Below, piece after piece: positions 46,797 to 58,900 of a stretch of 64,000 nucleotides of DNA. The DNA comes from Atherix ibis. Its lineage: Eukaryota > Arthropoda > Insecta > Diptera > Athericidae. The notes beneath the pieces are model-generated. The model was not told the DNA's origin and did not search any database. It was given only the letters and a program-made list of their open reading frames with translations. The stretch spans positions 23,088,233 through 23,152,232 of the forward strand of contig OY282610.1 in NCBI GenBank assembly GCA_958298945.1, in the 5' to 3' direction. The position numbers were made by a program, and so were the translations under genes. Each line of letters begins with the position of its first letter. Position 1 is the first letter of the stretch.

Positions 46797-47000
46797 TAGT
46801 TTTTTTGCAAGAATATCAAATATCATTCGCCCCCACCTAAATGCATCTTGACAGATTACACAAGTGTTGGTATGAAACACAATGTCCAGTATTGTTTGGG
46901 AAACTTTGTTTACCTTTTTTACAAAAGAGCACATTGACAGTGAAGACTTGTCTTTAAATTCAATACGTTCTGCAATTGTTGGCATAAAACTCGATTTCAC
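46797..47000 (-). other. short exon-like ORF upstream of RhoGAP5A
   Basis: About 66 open codons on the minus strand, preceded by an acceptor-like TATGTTTAG, with balanced composition (MPTIAERIEFKDKSSLSMC and VFHTNTCVICQDAF). It might be an alternative leader exon of RhoGAP5A or an unrelated remnant; no family is recognised. Confidence 0.22.
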
Positions 47001-47742
47001 CTAAACATAGTACTGCCACTTATAAATAATGTTCAAAGTATAGACATCACCTTAGAAGGATTCTTACTTTATGATTGCTTGAAATTTTGATTTGGATTTA
47101 TTTTTATTTCAATATATAAACTATATATTACATTTAATAATCGAATATATATAATAATTATATAGAATTTTTTAATTTAATATTAGAAATAAATATTTGA
47201 GTTATATTATAATAATTTTTCAGAACAATTTTGAATTGTAATCAAAAAATTTCTTTATAATATATAAATTCATATTAGAGATTTTTAGAAAATTAATATG
47301 GATTCTTTATTTCCAACTCTTTGTTCTATAAGTTATTTTTAAGTTAAAATAATTTCAAATTAAAAAATTTCCCTATTTTGTTGTGCAAAACACAGAAATT
47401 TGTTTGGTTTTTATTAAAAAAAGAAAGCAAGTTTCTTTTGTGTTTTTGTACAAGAACATAGCTATTTGTAATTTTCGTAATTGAACCAAATTACATTAAA
47501 TTTCATTGCAATTTTTAATAATGTTAAAAATATTTTTAAAAAATTTTGTAAACATAAAATACGAAAATGTTTTTTTTTGCTGGTAAAATTCAAAATGAGA
47601 ATTTGATAAACCTAATATCAGTTTGTTATATGCTAAAAGAACCCTTTCGTTATATTTTCCTACTATGTATACGTAATTTTATGTCACCTTATTTATTACC
47701 TGGTAGCGATAATACGAACAATGCGCATATTGATTTTTAGTC

Positions 47743-47812
47743 AAATAATTTAAACATTAAGACAATCTGTGTGGAAAAAATAATTTAAACATTAAGACAA
47801 TCTGTGTGTGTG
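47743..47812. repeat. 35-bp tandem duplication
   Basis: AAATAATTTAAACATTAAGA plus CAATCTGTGTG occurs at 47,743-47,773 and again at 47,778-47,808. It lies between the divergent RhoGAP5A and PpV genes. Confidence 0.9.
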
Positions 47813-48199
47813 CTTACCTTTTGATATTAAATGGTATTATTAATTTAAGTAAATCGCGTTTACTTTAAATACTTAAAATTATGTATTTATTCAATTAAGT
47901 TATTTCAATTTAAATCTCAACTGTCAACAAAAAATACTGCCATATAACTAAATACATATATCATTGCACATGGGGATGTTTTTGACAATTCATTAACTAT
48001 AGCTCATTACATAAGTTCACGGAGCAACAACGTATGTGTGCGCGCTTTACCGGCTAATATTTATTTCTCATTAATTCAATTTTTAAATATTTGTTCTACA
48101 TATTTGCTATCTTTATATTTTTTATAAGTTTATTTATTAATACTTATAATTGTCTAAATAGATTTTTAATTAAACAAGAAATTTAATTTCAAATATAAA

Positions 48200-50061
48200 A
48201 TGATCAATATCGATCAGTGGATTGAAACGGTACGCCAATGTAAATATTTACCTGAACAGGATTTAAAAGCATTGTGCGAGATCGTCTGTGAAATATTGTA
48301 TGAGGAACCGAATATTATACCGGTTAGAACACCTGTCACCGTTTGTGGTGATATTCATGGCCAGGTAAATATTGTAATTACTTGTTGATTTGTTTAAATC
48401 TAAAATAAAACAATTATCCTATTCTTATCGAGCAATTACCTATAATAATTATATACTTCTGATCATATATTTAAGATACGCTATCATTCTGAAACTTGTA
48501 TTTTATGTGGAGTATTTTTGAAAACGTAACGGTTTCGTTCCAGGTGAAAATTCAACTTAAAATTTGCATAAATTCTTAAGTTTTTGTTATTTATTAACTC
48601 TAAACGTAATTTTATTCATTGTAAAATATGTCTAAAATCGGATTTGCGTAGTATAAAATAGTAGAAAGATCTTTTTTTTTATATTTTAATACTTTTCTAT
48701 AATCCATAGAACAAATTTTAAGGTTAAATTCCTGGTAAACAAAAAATAGCTACGTTTTATTGTGCTAACAAATTGTTACATATTTTTTATATTTAAAAGT
48801 AAATATGTACAATTTACACACACAAAAAAAGTACTAATCAAATTAATTTATTATATTGTATTTTATTTAACTAATTTCCGAGCAAATCATATCTTCTCGT
48901 CTAACTACGTACTAATTAATTTGTAAATTTAAGGAATCATTTATAAATCACTTGATATTCGGAGCGTTATAAATAAAATTGATTCGATTTTTTAATTATA
49001 TTGTATTTAATAAACAGTTTTACGATTTGGAGGAGCTGTTTCGATGTGGCGGACAAATTCCTGATACCAGCTACATATTTATGGGTGATTTTGTCGATCG
49101 AGGTTACTACAGTTTGGAAACATTCACCCTTCTTCTCGCATTGAAAGTATTATATTTTGTTTTTAATTCTATATATTTACATATTTAATAGATAAATAAA
49201 TACAATTAAAAGAAAATGTAAATATAAAAAAAATTAAATCTATTCTAGATAAGATATCCTGGAAATCTAAATCTTTTACGTGGCAATCATGAATCCCGAC
49301 AAATAACGAAAGTATATGGATTCTATGATGAATGCTTCAGAAAATACGGTAATTCAAATGGATGGAAATTGTGCTGCAAAGTGTTTGATTTATTGCCAAT
49401 AGCTGCTGTAAGAATTTTTGCTATTCAATATTTTTAGATATTAATTTTTCTTTATTTTATTTTCTATTTTGAATTATTTGACGATAGCTGATTGATGAAG
49501 AAGTATTTTGTGTTCATGGCGGATTAAGCCCTCAAATAAAGACATTAGACCAAATTCGAACAATCGATAGATATGGTGAGATTCCGCACAGGAGTGCTTT
49601 CTGTGATTTATTATGGTCTGATCCAGAAGATGAAACACCTTACTGGTAATTAACAAAATTATAAAAAATGTTTTTCCTACCTTTTTGCGGGGGGTTTTTT
49701 TTTTTTTTTATTAATTCAATTTTTTTTAAAAATATATTCTCATTTTCAAAACAACAGGACCGTAAATCCACGTGGAGCTGGATGGTTGTTTGGTAGTTTG
49801 ATTGTTCAAGATTTCATAGAAAGAAATAAATTAGTTTTGATATGCCGGTCCCATCAATTAGTTGACGAAGGTATTAGGTATATGTTCAATGATAATTTAG
49901 TAACCGTATGGTCAGCACCAAATTATTGTTATCGATGTGGTAATTTAGCATCAATATTATCATTCAAGTCGAAGAATGATATAAAAATTACCATATTTAA
50001 TGCTGTACCAGATTCAAAACGTGTTAAACCATCAACTGCAGTGGCGCCATATTTCATTTAA
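48200..50061 (+). CDS. PpV: PpV, catalytic subunit of protein phosphatase 6
   Basis: Serine/threonine phosphatase of the PP2A/4/6 group, acting in mitosis and signalling. Five coding exons: 48,200-48,364; 49,018-49,146; 49,249-49,407; 49,488-49,645; 49,758-50,061. The total is 915 nt, 304 residues, matching the usual ~303-305. Metal-binding and catalytic residues are present: GDIHG (D51, H53), GDFVDRG (D79, R83), RGNHE (N111, H112), CVHGG (H161) and CRSHQ (H236), plus [15 protein letters not shown] is replaced by DEGI after H236. The C-terminus reads PYFI, whereas the PP2A/4/6 group ends in YFL, whose Leu is carboxymethylated. ATG 48,200 is the only start that gives a normal N-terminus. The gene is convergent with Chc. 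Confidence 0.96.
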
Positions 50062-52876
50062 GGGGAAATATATGGCATTAATAACAATTGGTCAACAATC
50101 TTTATTTCAAATTTGGAAAATATTCAAATAAATGAATAACGTACATCTCATTGCATTAAAAATAAAAATATATTACAACAAACAAACAAAAATAATAAAA
50201 TAAAAAGGAAATTATAATAAGGCAAAAATTACAATAATGGTAATACAATTTCCACAAATGTCTGAAAAATATACCAAATGTTATCTTTTATGTACATGTC
50301 AATTTGTTTTGCAGTATTATACAATATAAATTATATAGTATTTACTATTATTATTACTTGTTCTAAATTTATGTTCTTACTACTTAAAAATTGAAAAGAA
50401 ATTTAATATGAAATAAAAACAAACTACAAATTTAATATTTTTCTTGTTTTCTTTTTCAATATGATATTTATTATTTTAATAATTGTTTCACTCGATTTTT
50501 ATTAAATTTGAAAAGATCGTTTCTTCATTGAATTTTATACCACTTTCAGTTATGTACTTCAAATTTTTTGAAAAAGATATTGCTACTAAGTGACAATATT
50601 TGTAAACAACAAAAAACTTCTTCGTATCTACTAAAGGGTTATGTAAAAGGAACTAATTTTGAGGAGAAAATTTCAACATAAATTATCTAGAAAAAAAGAC
50701 AAGTGCATATGAATAATTTTTTTTTATGATTATTTTATTTTCACATTGGAAATAAATATTTCGCATAACGTTCGCTTTTTACATTCAACTGAAATTAACA
50801 TATTTAATTGGTGTTGTTTTTCACGTTCAATAATATAATTTTTTCTATTGCGTTTTTCTGTTGTTTTTTTTGCCAACGAAATCAAAATTAATATACTCGT
50901 ATATTTAACTCATAATCTCAACGCTTTAATTATTGTATAGTAAAATGCTAATATTTATTCTTGCATTTATTTAATATATTCTTTTTTTCAATTGCTTCTC
51001 TGTGTAATTATATTAATTAGAATTCTAATATTAATTTATATTTATGTAAGTGTATTTAATAAATCGAAAATTCATCCCGATTTATATATTTTTATTAATT
51101 TTTTTTTATCTATTAATTACATTTTTTTTTTGTAATTTAGTATTAAATATATTTTAATTTCATCTTTGTTGTTAAATTTGTTTTATTTGTTAAGCTTTTA
51201 AATATATTATATTAAATAGATTTATTTTTTTATTTTATAAATAGTTTATTCTCTTTTGTGTTTTGTTAAGAATTGATTTCTTTCCCTTTAATTAATTCAT
51301 TTATTTCAAATGTTTTCTTTTTATATTTTCTATCATAATATAAATAAATTTATTTATTATCAATTACAATTGTTTTAACCGATTTTTTCATTCTATCATA
51401 CAGTCTTGTGTTCGTTATTATTTATAATTAATTGTGTTACTTAGTTTATGTATTAAACTTCATTTTTCTCCATTCCAAAAGACATTTTCACCCTCCCATC
51501 AATATTGATGCGGTTTGTACAATTTTTTCATTTCGTAAATTTACACATATTTTTTTCTATTATTTCTCTTCAAGAGTTTTTGTATTTTTACTATACAAAT
51601 GATAATTTTTGGAAACTGTAATTTTAAGAAAATCAATCTATTTCTTATTTATTCCTTTTCAATTTGTTTGGATAAATTACAAAAAGTATATAAATAACTG
51701 AAATTATAAGAAATCAAATGTGAGAAAGAAAAGTTCGAAATGGAAGATTTCTCTAGAAAAGATTTAAAGAAAACTATTTCAAAAATTTGTCTAATTTTTA
51801 TTAAGATATATGAACAAAAATTTTGGAATGTGATAAAATTAGTAGAATTTTCACTTTTTTTTGCAAACACTAATCTGGTTTTTAATAAGAGCCATTTGAA
51901 AATGTATTTTATTTTTACTTAAAAGTCAGAATTTATAGGATGCATACCTATATAAATGAATTCAGTACCGTTCTAAGCAGTTTTTAATAGATTTGGTAAG
52001 AATTTCAAGATAATAACTGTCTTGAAAGTTTTCGCCATTTCATAATAGTACTCTTACTTTCATTAATGGTGAAATAAAATCTCAAAATTATTACAACTAC
52101 GTAAACTGAATAATTGCAAAAAGAGGGAAATCCAGATTGACAGGAGAGGGCTTTCATCCTTTACAGATGAGTTAATATAAAAAATATCAACGAAACAATT
52201 AACCTGGTTTTATTTACTCTTTTCTTAAATTTTATAGTATCTATAGAAAAACAACGAAACAAATGTTCTCATTTCTGATCAAACATGGAAATAAAAACAA
52301 ATAATAACAAAAAATCTGATATTGAAAACAATATCAAATAAGATCGAAAATTGAATAAAGTCAATTTATTCTATTTAACAGCTATCCCACATCCACCATG
52401 GACTTCTAGTAAAAAATAATAAATAATGTATATAATAAAAACAAATAAAAATATAAATATAGAAACAAAATTTTATAATGTGTATTTTTATTTTGCTTTA
52501 TTTTTTAATTTTTATTTTAATTATTTAATTTTATTTTTATAACATATATTTCTCTCTTATTTTTATTGTTATATTTACCCTAACAAATGATATTTATTAG
52601 AGATCGAAATACTAGTACATTAATTTATAAATTTTATTTATATATAAATAATAAACAAAAAAGAAACGAAATTTTTTATAGCAGCAATTAAAAAATAATA
52701 TAATAATTGCAAAAAAAAGAATCAATCATATTTATGACGATTATTATAATTGAAATAAATTTAACTATATCTATAATATTATAGCTGTAATAGTACTATT
52801 ATAATAATAGATATTATTTTTATTATGAATATTATAAGAAATAATTATATTTATAGATTTGCATATATTTTTTTCA

Positions 52877-52884
52877 TTATTATT

Positions 52885-52930
<46 letters not shown>

Positions 52931-52960
52931 GTAATAGCAATAATAATAATAATAATAATA
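52877..52960. repeat. (AAT)n microsatellite
   Basis: ATT units run into a long AAT stretch, interrupted once by GTAATAGCA. Confidence 0.95.
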
Positions 52961-53400
52961 TGAATATGAATATATATATATATTATTAAACAATATAACT
53001 GTGTTCTCCTTTTACCTATTGTGAATGGAGTTTTTATGTTTTGCTCATTAAAAAATATATATACTAAGCATGAACAATAAATTAAATTTTAATTGTATGA
53101 AATAATCAATGGCAACAAAATTTAGCATTTAATATTTTATTATCACACTATCATTATTCTCTTTCAGAATTTATTCAACTATATATAGAATTTTGGTTTC
53201 ATTATCTAAACAGGAGGGAAAAAAACTTACATAATTTCATATATTATACAATTTGCTTGTTCTAAATTTAATTTCTTAAAAATTCATTTAATTTACACGC
53301 ATTATTTTTTATGTCAAAACATAGTGTTCGCCTGATTATTGTAATAGTAAAATTTAAAAAAAAAATTTCTTTTTAATGTTTCCATAATAATATAATAATA

Positions 53401-53580
53401 ACAGTCGTTAGTCCCAGTACAATCCAAACGGTCGTGAATTCGAATCCTAGTGAGGCATGGTTCTATCAGTGCAAATTCCTATAAACCACTTTTCTTTCCA
53501 TTTCTTTTTTCATTTCCTTATGCCGATATCCTTTGTCGCTAAATGGCCTTTAAAGTCGCGGCCGTTAGAATATACATTTC
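53401..53580 (+). mobile_element. tRNA-derived SINE candidate
   Basis: A compositionally distinct block contains GAATTCGAATCC (53,436-53,447), a good match to the RNA polymerase III B-box GGTTCGAATCC, preceded by CGTTAGTCCCAGTAC, a weak A-box candidate. It does not fold into a cloverleaf: no acceptor-stem partner was found, so it is not an intact tRNA. The following 130 bp (to GCGGCCGTTAG) lack coding potential. Confidence 0.35.
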
Positions 53581-55970
53581 ACTTGAAATGATAACAAACG
53601 ATATTGATTTTGCGGAGTGGTTGAATATTTTATCCGGAATTTGCTATTTTCCATATTTTGTATTTGTCCTCAAGATTGTTATTATTGTCCCCTTGTTGTT
53701 GTTGCTGTCGTTGTATTAACATTCTTTTTGATAAAGTATATATCTATACCATTTATTGAAAATATTATTAATCGATGATTTAGTTCCAATTTTTTATTTC
53801 TTTGGAGAATGGTTTTAACTGAAATAAAAGAATAAAATGAAAAGGAATAAAAATTTAAAATAAAAATAATTTATATTCAAAAACTAAAAAAATAAAAATA
53901 AGCCATATTACATATTAAAGTATTATTTATAAAATTATTTATTATAAAATAAATGAAAATTTTTAATTTGGGAAATAAATTGTTTCTGATGAAGATATAA
54001 AGGAAGGTCGATGAATTTACATAATCGAAATATAAGTTATTTAAAAAAGAAATTGAAATCAAAAAAATTGAAGACTATAATTATTGGAATCGCGAATAAT
54101 TGAAGTACTCACTAATAATGATTATAATTACAATAAGTTCAGAAGTAGACAATTCAAATGACACTTTTAATTTAGCAAATGACAAAATTTGTAATGATGT
54201 TCTTCATCCCTTTCATTAAAAAATGCACTAAATTAGAAATATAAAAATTATATCAATTATTATTATTCTATTGACAAATTTCATTTATTCAGCCAGAAAG
54301 ATCAAATCGAAGAAAAATTAAATTTAAATACTAATTAACTATAGTATAAAAAGATAAACGAAATAAAATATCATAAAATTAATTTATATTAAAAGAAATG
54401 CGTTTTTTATTCACATTATCGTTTATATTTTATTATGAAGAAAAATGAACGGATGTGCACATTTATTAATTTTTACTTATTAACGGAATATTTTCTTTTA
54501 CAATATTTGATGACTTTACAAGCCAGACAAAAATTAAAAACAGACTTTATTTATATTTTAATTACTTTCTATACATTTTTTTTCTTCAAACTTAAAATGG
54601 AATAATATATGTATGTATATGCATAATTTCATGATCAAAATAATTATGTAATCTTTAAAGATTTTTCTACAGTTATTCAATATGATTAGGATTTTTTTTT
54701 TAAAAATTATTGCAAATTGAACTATATACGTTATATTGTTCCAATATGTTAAGAAACAATAGAAAAAAAATAAAACAAAGGCAAACAATAATTTACTTCA
54801 TAGATTGTACAAATGACTACAATTCTATTCATTTATATTTAGATGGATAAATGTAAGAGAAGAAATGAAATTCCCATGTTTTTTGTTTTAGCTTTTAAAA
54901 AATAATATTTTATTTGTAATATTTTTTATCTATTAATTGTTATTGTGTTGTTAGTTTTTTTTAATTTTTTTTTTAAATAAGATAACTCTAATATATTTTT
55001 TAGCTTTTTTATATTTTTCTTCTGTTTTTCTCAAAAAATAACTTCTATTTATTAATTTTAATAAACTTTTTCTCACACATTAACTTTTCTTAATTATTTT
55101 TTTCTTTCTTCAATTTAATTTCTTATCATTTTTGTTCACATTATATATTTTAGATGCATGTATTTATATATATTTTCATATTTATATAATTTATATTAAT
55201 GTTCAGTTTTAACTTTAATTTGATTTTTGACTTATAACTAGCATAATTATACACAACAGTAAAGTTTTTTCTTTTATTCATAGATGATTTTATATAATTT
55301 ATGATCATCAATTTGCAGCAAGTTTATTATTTTAAATTTTAATTTTGTATGTATATGCATATATGTTATAAGGGAAGATAATCAAATAGGTATGCTTACA
55401 TTTTGTATATTTGTTCATTCCTGATTTTCTACGAAAACAATAGAATTTGATGCTATTTTTTTGTTTGTTTCATATTGGTTTATTGTTGCTCGTTAATGTT
55501 GGTTTTTTTTATCGATGTCGCTATATTCTCCATATTATCCACGTTCATTATTATTATTATTATTATCAGTAATTTTTTATCCTTATTATTAATATTACTA
55601 TTAAAATAGTTTTTCTTTTTTGTGTAATTTCCTTTTAAATTCATGACAATAATGATCATGATAATAATTAAATTTTGGTGGAGTAACAGTTCTAAATTTT
55701 AATTACAATAATAGTAGCTGTAATAATAATAGTAGTTATAATAGTAGTAGGTATTGATAGTAGTAGCCGAAGTAATAAACTTATTTTCATTTGTTGTGTT
55801 GATGTTGTTATATACGAATTTTTCTTATAATTTATTGTTTTTCTTCGTCTCTATGTTATTTTTTCTTTAAGTTTTCATGTTATATTTTTATTATTTATTC
55901 ATTATTATCTGTGGTTATGATTGTTTTTATTAATGATTGACGTTGATTATGATTTCGTTTATTAATCCAC

Positions 55971-58900
55971 CTACATTCCATATCCTTGATATGGCATATT
56001 TGCTGAATACCCAGGGGCGTATGTTTGAGCATATTGTGGTGGAATGCCCATAGCTGGACCAGCTGTTATCATTAATTGTGGTTCCATTGAAATTATATTT
56101 TTATGCTCAACAGTATCGCCCTCTTTTTCACGTTGCGCTTCATTTGCTTCCAATTTGTCTACTTTTCCAGTATATTCTCGAATGACCTAAAAACATAACA
56201 AGAAAATTTATTTATTTACTCAATTTGATTTGCCTGTATAATTATTTATCTTTTTGATTATTTAGTGTTTATTACCTGAATTAGGTACGGCATTGCAAAA
56301 TCCATAATGTTATGTCTCCATGCAAGTTCAAGAATAACATCGGGCCGGAGAAGGTCGTAACACTATAAAAGATATTAGAATTTATATTACAATCAGGTGT
56401 AATAAAATTTTATTTAAAAATTTGAGTCTGTTTCAAAAACTTTGAATGAAAATACTTTTGAAGAATGGTCTTTTTTTTACAGCAATAAATGCAAATTAAA
56501 AAATATCTTTTTATATAAAAATATTTACTTGGAAAAGGCATGCAGCAAAACAATCGAATGCTCCACGTTCTAAGAACCAACTAAGCAGCTCTTCAGCAAT
56601 TTCTTGCTTTCCTGACTCTGCTGCATATTCCATCGCATCCTTAAATAATCTGTCCTTTTTACACAGTTCAACACTTTGCTTCCAGCGGTTATTACCTAAA
56701 ATCATATTATTCAATTTTGAAATTCCAACTATAATCGTTCATTAAAAATTATTGCTATTATAAAAGAACATAAAATAATGGTTCGATTATGACAGGACAA
56801 AAAGAAAGAAAAATAAGCAGTGAGGATAGGACATGCCAAAATAGTTTCTTTTCTATGCAGAAAGTTTCAATAGAAACATTTGCTGATTATTTATTATTAT
56901 AAATTTATCAGTTATTAAATAGGAAATTGTTAAATTTACCTTTATACAAATATGCAGCAATACGTCTGAATTCTGTCAGTTCGTGCTTTTCTAATTTCTG
57001 CGCTAGCGCAATGTTATCGAAATTATCAAAGCCGTCGATTGAATTTCGTAATCCTTGATAGTCTTCTTCATCAATCAGTAGACCATTAAGTGCTTCGTTA
57101 ATTGCTTTATTATTCAAATTTTGTACAGATCGCAAATATGGTTTAACCAATTGTAAATGATCGGTTTTCGTGAAGAAGCTAACGGCACGTGTGTGATCCA
57201 TTCTTGGAGCCAGAACTAATAGCATATCATTAAGCAGCAATGGTTTGTAGTCTAAATAGAATTGTATCGCCTTGTAATACAGTTCAATATTAGCGACTTT
57301 TGTTATGATATCCTTAAAGTGTCCCTCTCGCCATGCTTCAGTTGGATGTGCCATCATAGCTAGCACTGCATTATCGTATTCCTCATATTTATCGTATAGG
57401 AACACTAACTCAGACCAAAGATGGGCCTGTTCAGCTGCACGCAATACTTTTGGAATGTTGACGCGTGACCAAAACAATTCGAGATGTTCTCGCATTTTCG
57501 ACGGTTTATATTTCGAATACAGTATAGCCAATTCGGTGAACATGCCCATATGTGCTCGTTCTAGACCTAATGCTGCCTCCAATAAAGCAATTAGTTCTTC
57601 GAAGTATCCACGATCCTGATAATAATTGATGAGATCTTCCAACTCATCGGCATGGACTACTATGTGGAGACCGCACATCTGTGCTAAGCGGAACTCTTCA
57701 GCATCAACACATGCAAAACAAACCTCTTTCCATGTACGAGTGGAATTTGCCTTTCGGGCACTGTCGACAGCACCCTGGAACTCTTTCAGATGCACTAGAG
57801 TAATTGCAAGACGTGCAAAATTGCTAACATTGTTGTACAATAGTTTGGCAGCATCGTACATTCCATCTGAGAAGCACCGGTCACCGATTTTCTGTATGTC
57901 CGCATGATTTGGACCTGAAATGAATTCTTCCAAATCAGCTAGACGACCAGTCCTTGCGTAGGCGTAAATTAATTCGCTTTCGATGTAACTTTCACGTGCC
58001 TTTTTGCGGGCCATTTGTAAATAGCGCACCAAATCATCCCACGATTCGCATTTTGATGCCGTTTCCACAACATCCATGTAGGCGCTTGGATCATCTGCTT
58101 TGATGTAACTGTCAATAGCTTCTTTGACCAAACCTTGCATTAGTTGCGCCTTAGCCAGTTGAGACCATACAGCCGGTTCATTACACCGTTCTGCAAATTC
58201 ATTGGCACGCTCCAAGTTGTTCACCTGTTCGATAAGGACTTGAATAGCCGAAGTGTTTACATCGAACTTCTTATAAATGGCGAAGGCTTCTTCGTACAAT
58301 TGGTTCGAAATAGCTATCTTAGCAATATCTGGTGCATCGTAGTTGTCCAAACGGTTAATATAATCCATAACACGTGTTCGGTCGGCTTTGATAGCGGTCA
58401 AAATTAACAAATTCTGTAGATTACGGTGGTCAGAGAAGACACTCGAATCGAGAACAATTTTCTCAAGCAGTTCGATCAGTTCGTTTGGCAAATCGGCAGT
58501 CATGAACGCCTTTACTGTAACAGAAATATCGTCGGGATCTTGAGTCTCGGAAAGAGCTGTTTGGACGACCTGATCGATCAATTGTCGCTTATAGGGATTT
58601 GCTTCAGATAAGACCTCAGCCCATAGATCTGCATCGCGACGACGCACCAAATACCTGGCTTCGCTCTTGAACAGTGAGTTCTCATTGCATACAGCTATTA
58701 ATTCGCGATCACATTGTCCACGTTCATATGCTACACAAGCTAGATGTGGGTCGCGTTTTTCACAATAGCGGCCAACGACACGGCTATCATAGTACTGATT
58801 TTCTTTAAGGAATCGTTCTGGATTATTATTAGAATCAATGTAGATCTTGGCTAGTGCGTTGTGAGTTGCCGGTTCGACACAGCCCTCATGGACGCGTGAT

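Larger units (their letters stand above)
50062..55970. other. AT-rich interval between convergent PpV and Chc
   Basis: It includes both 3' UTRs; AATAAA for PpV lies near 50,130. No coding region is seen. The AT bias is extreme, with AAT/ATT microsatellites at 52,877-52,960 and a small one at about 55,548-55,567. The only GC-richer patch is the SINE-like block at 53,401-53,580. Confidence 0.5.

Noticed and set aside
53401..53475. tRNA gene
   Set aside because: Only the B-box is convincing; no acceptor stem or anticodon arm could be paired.
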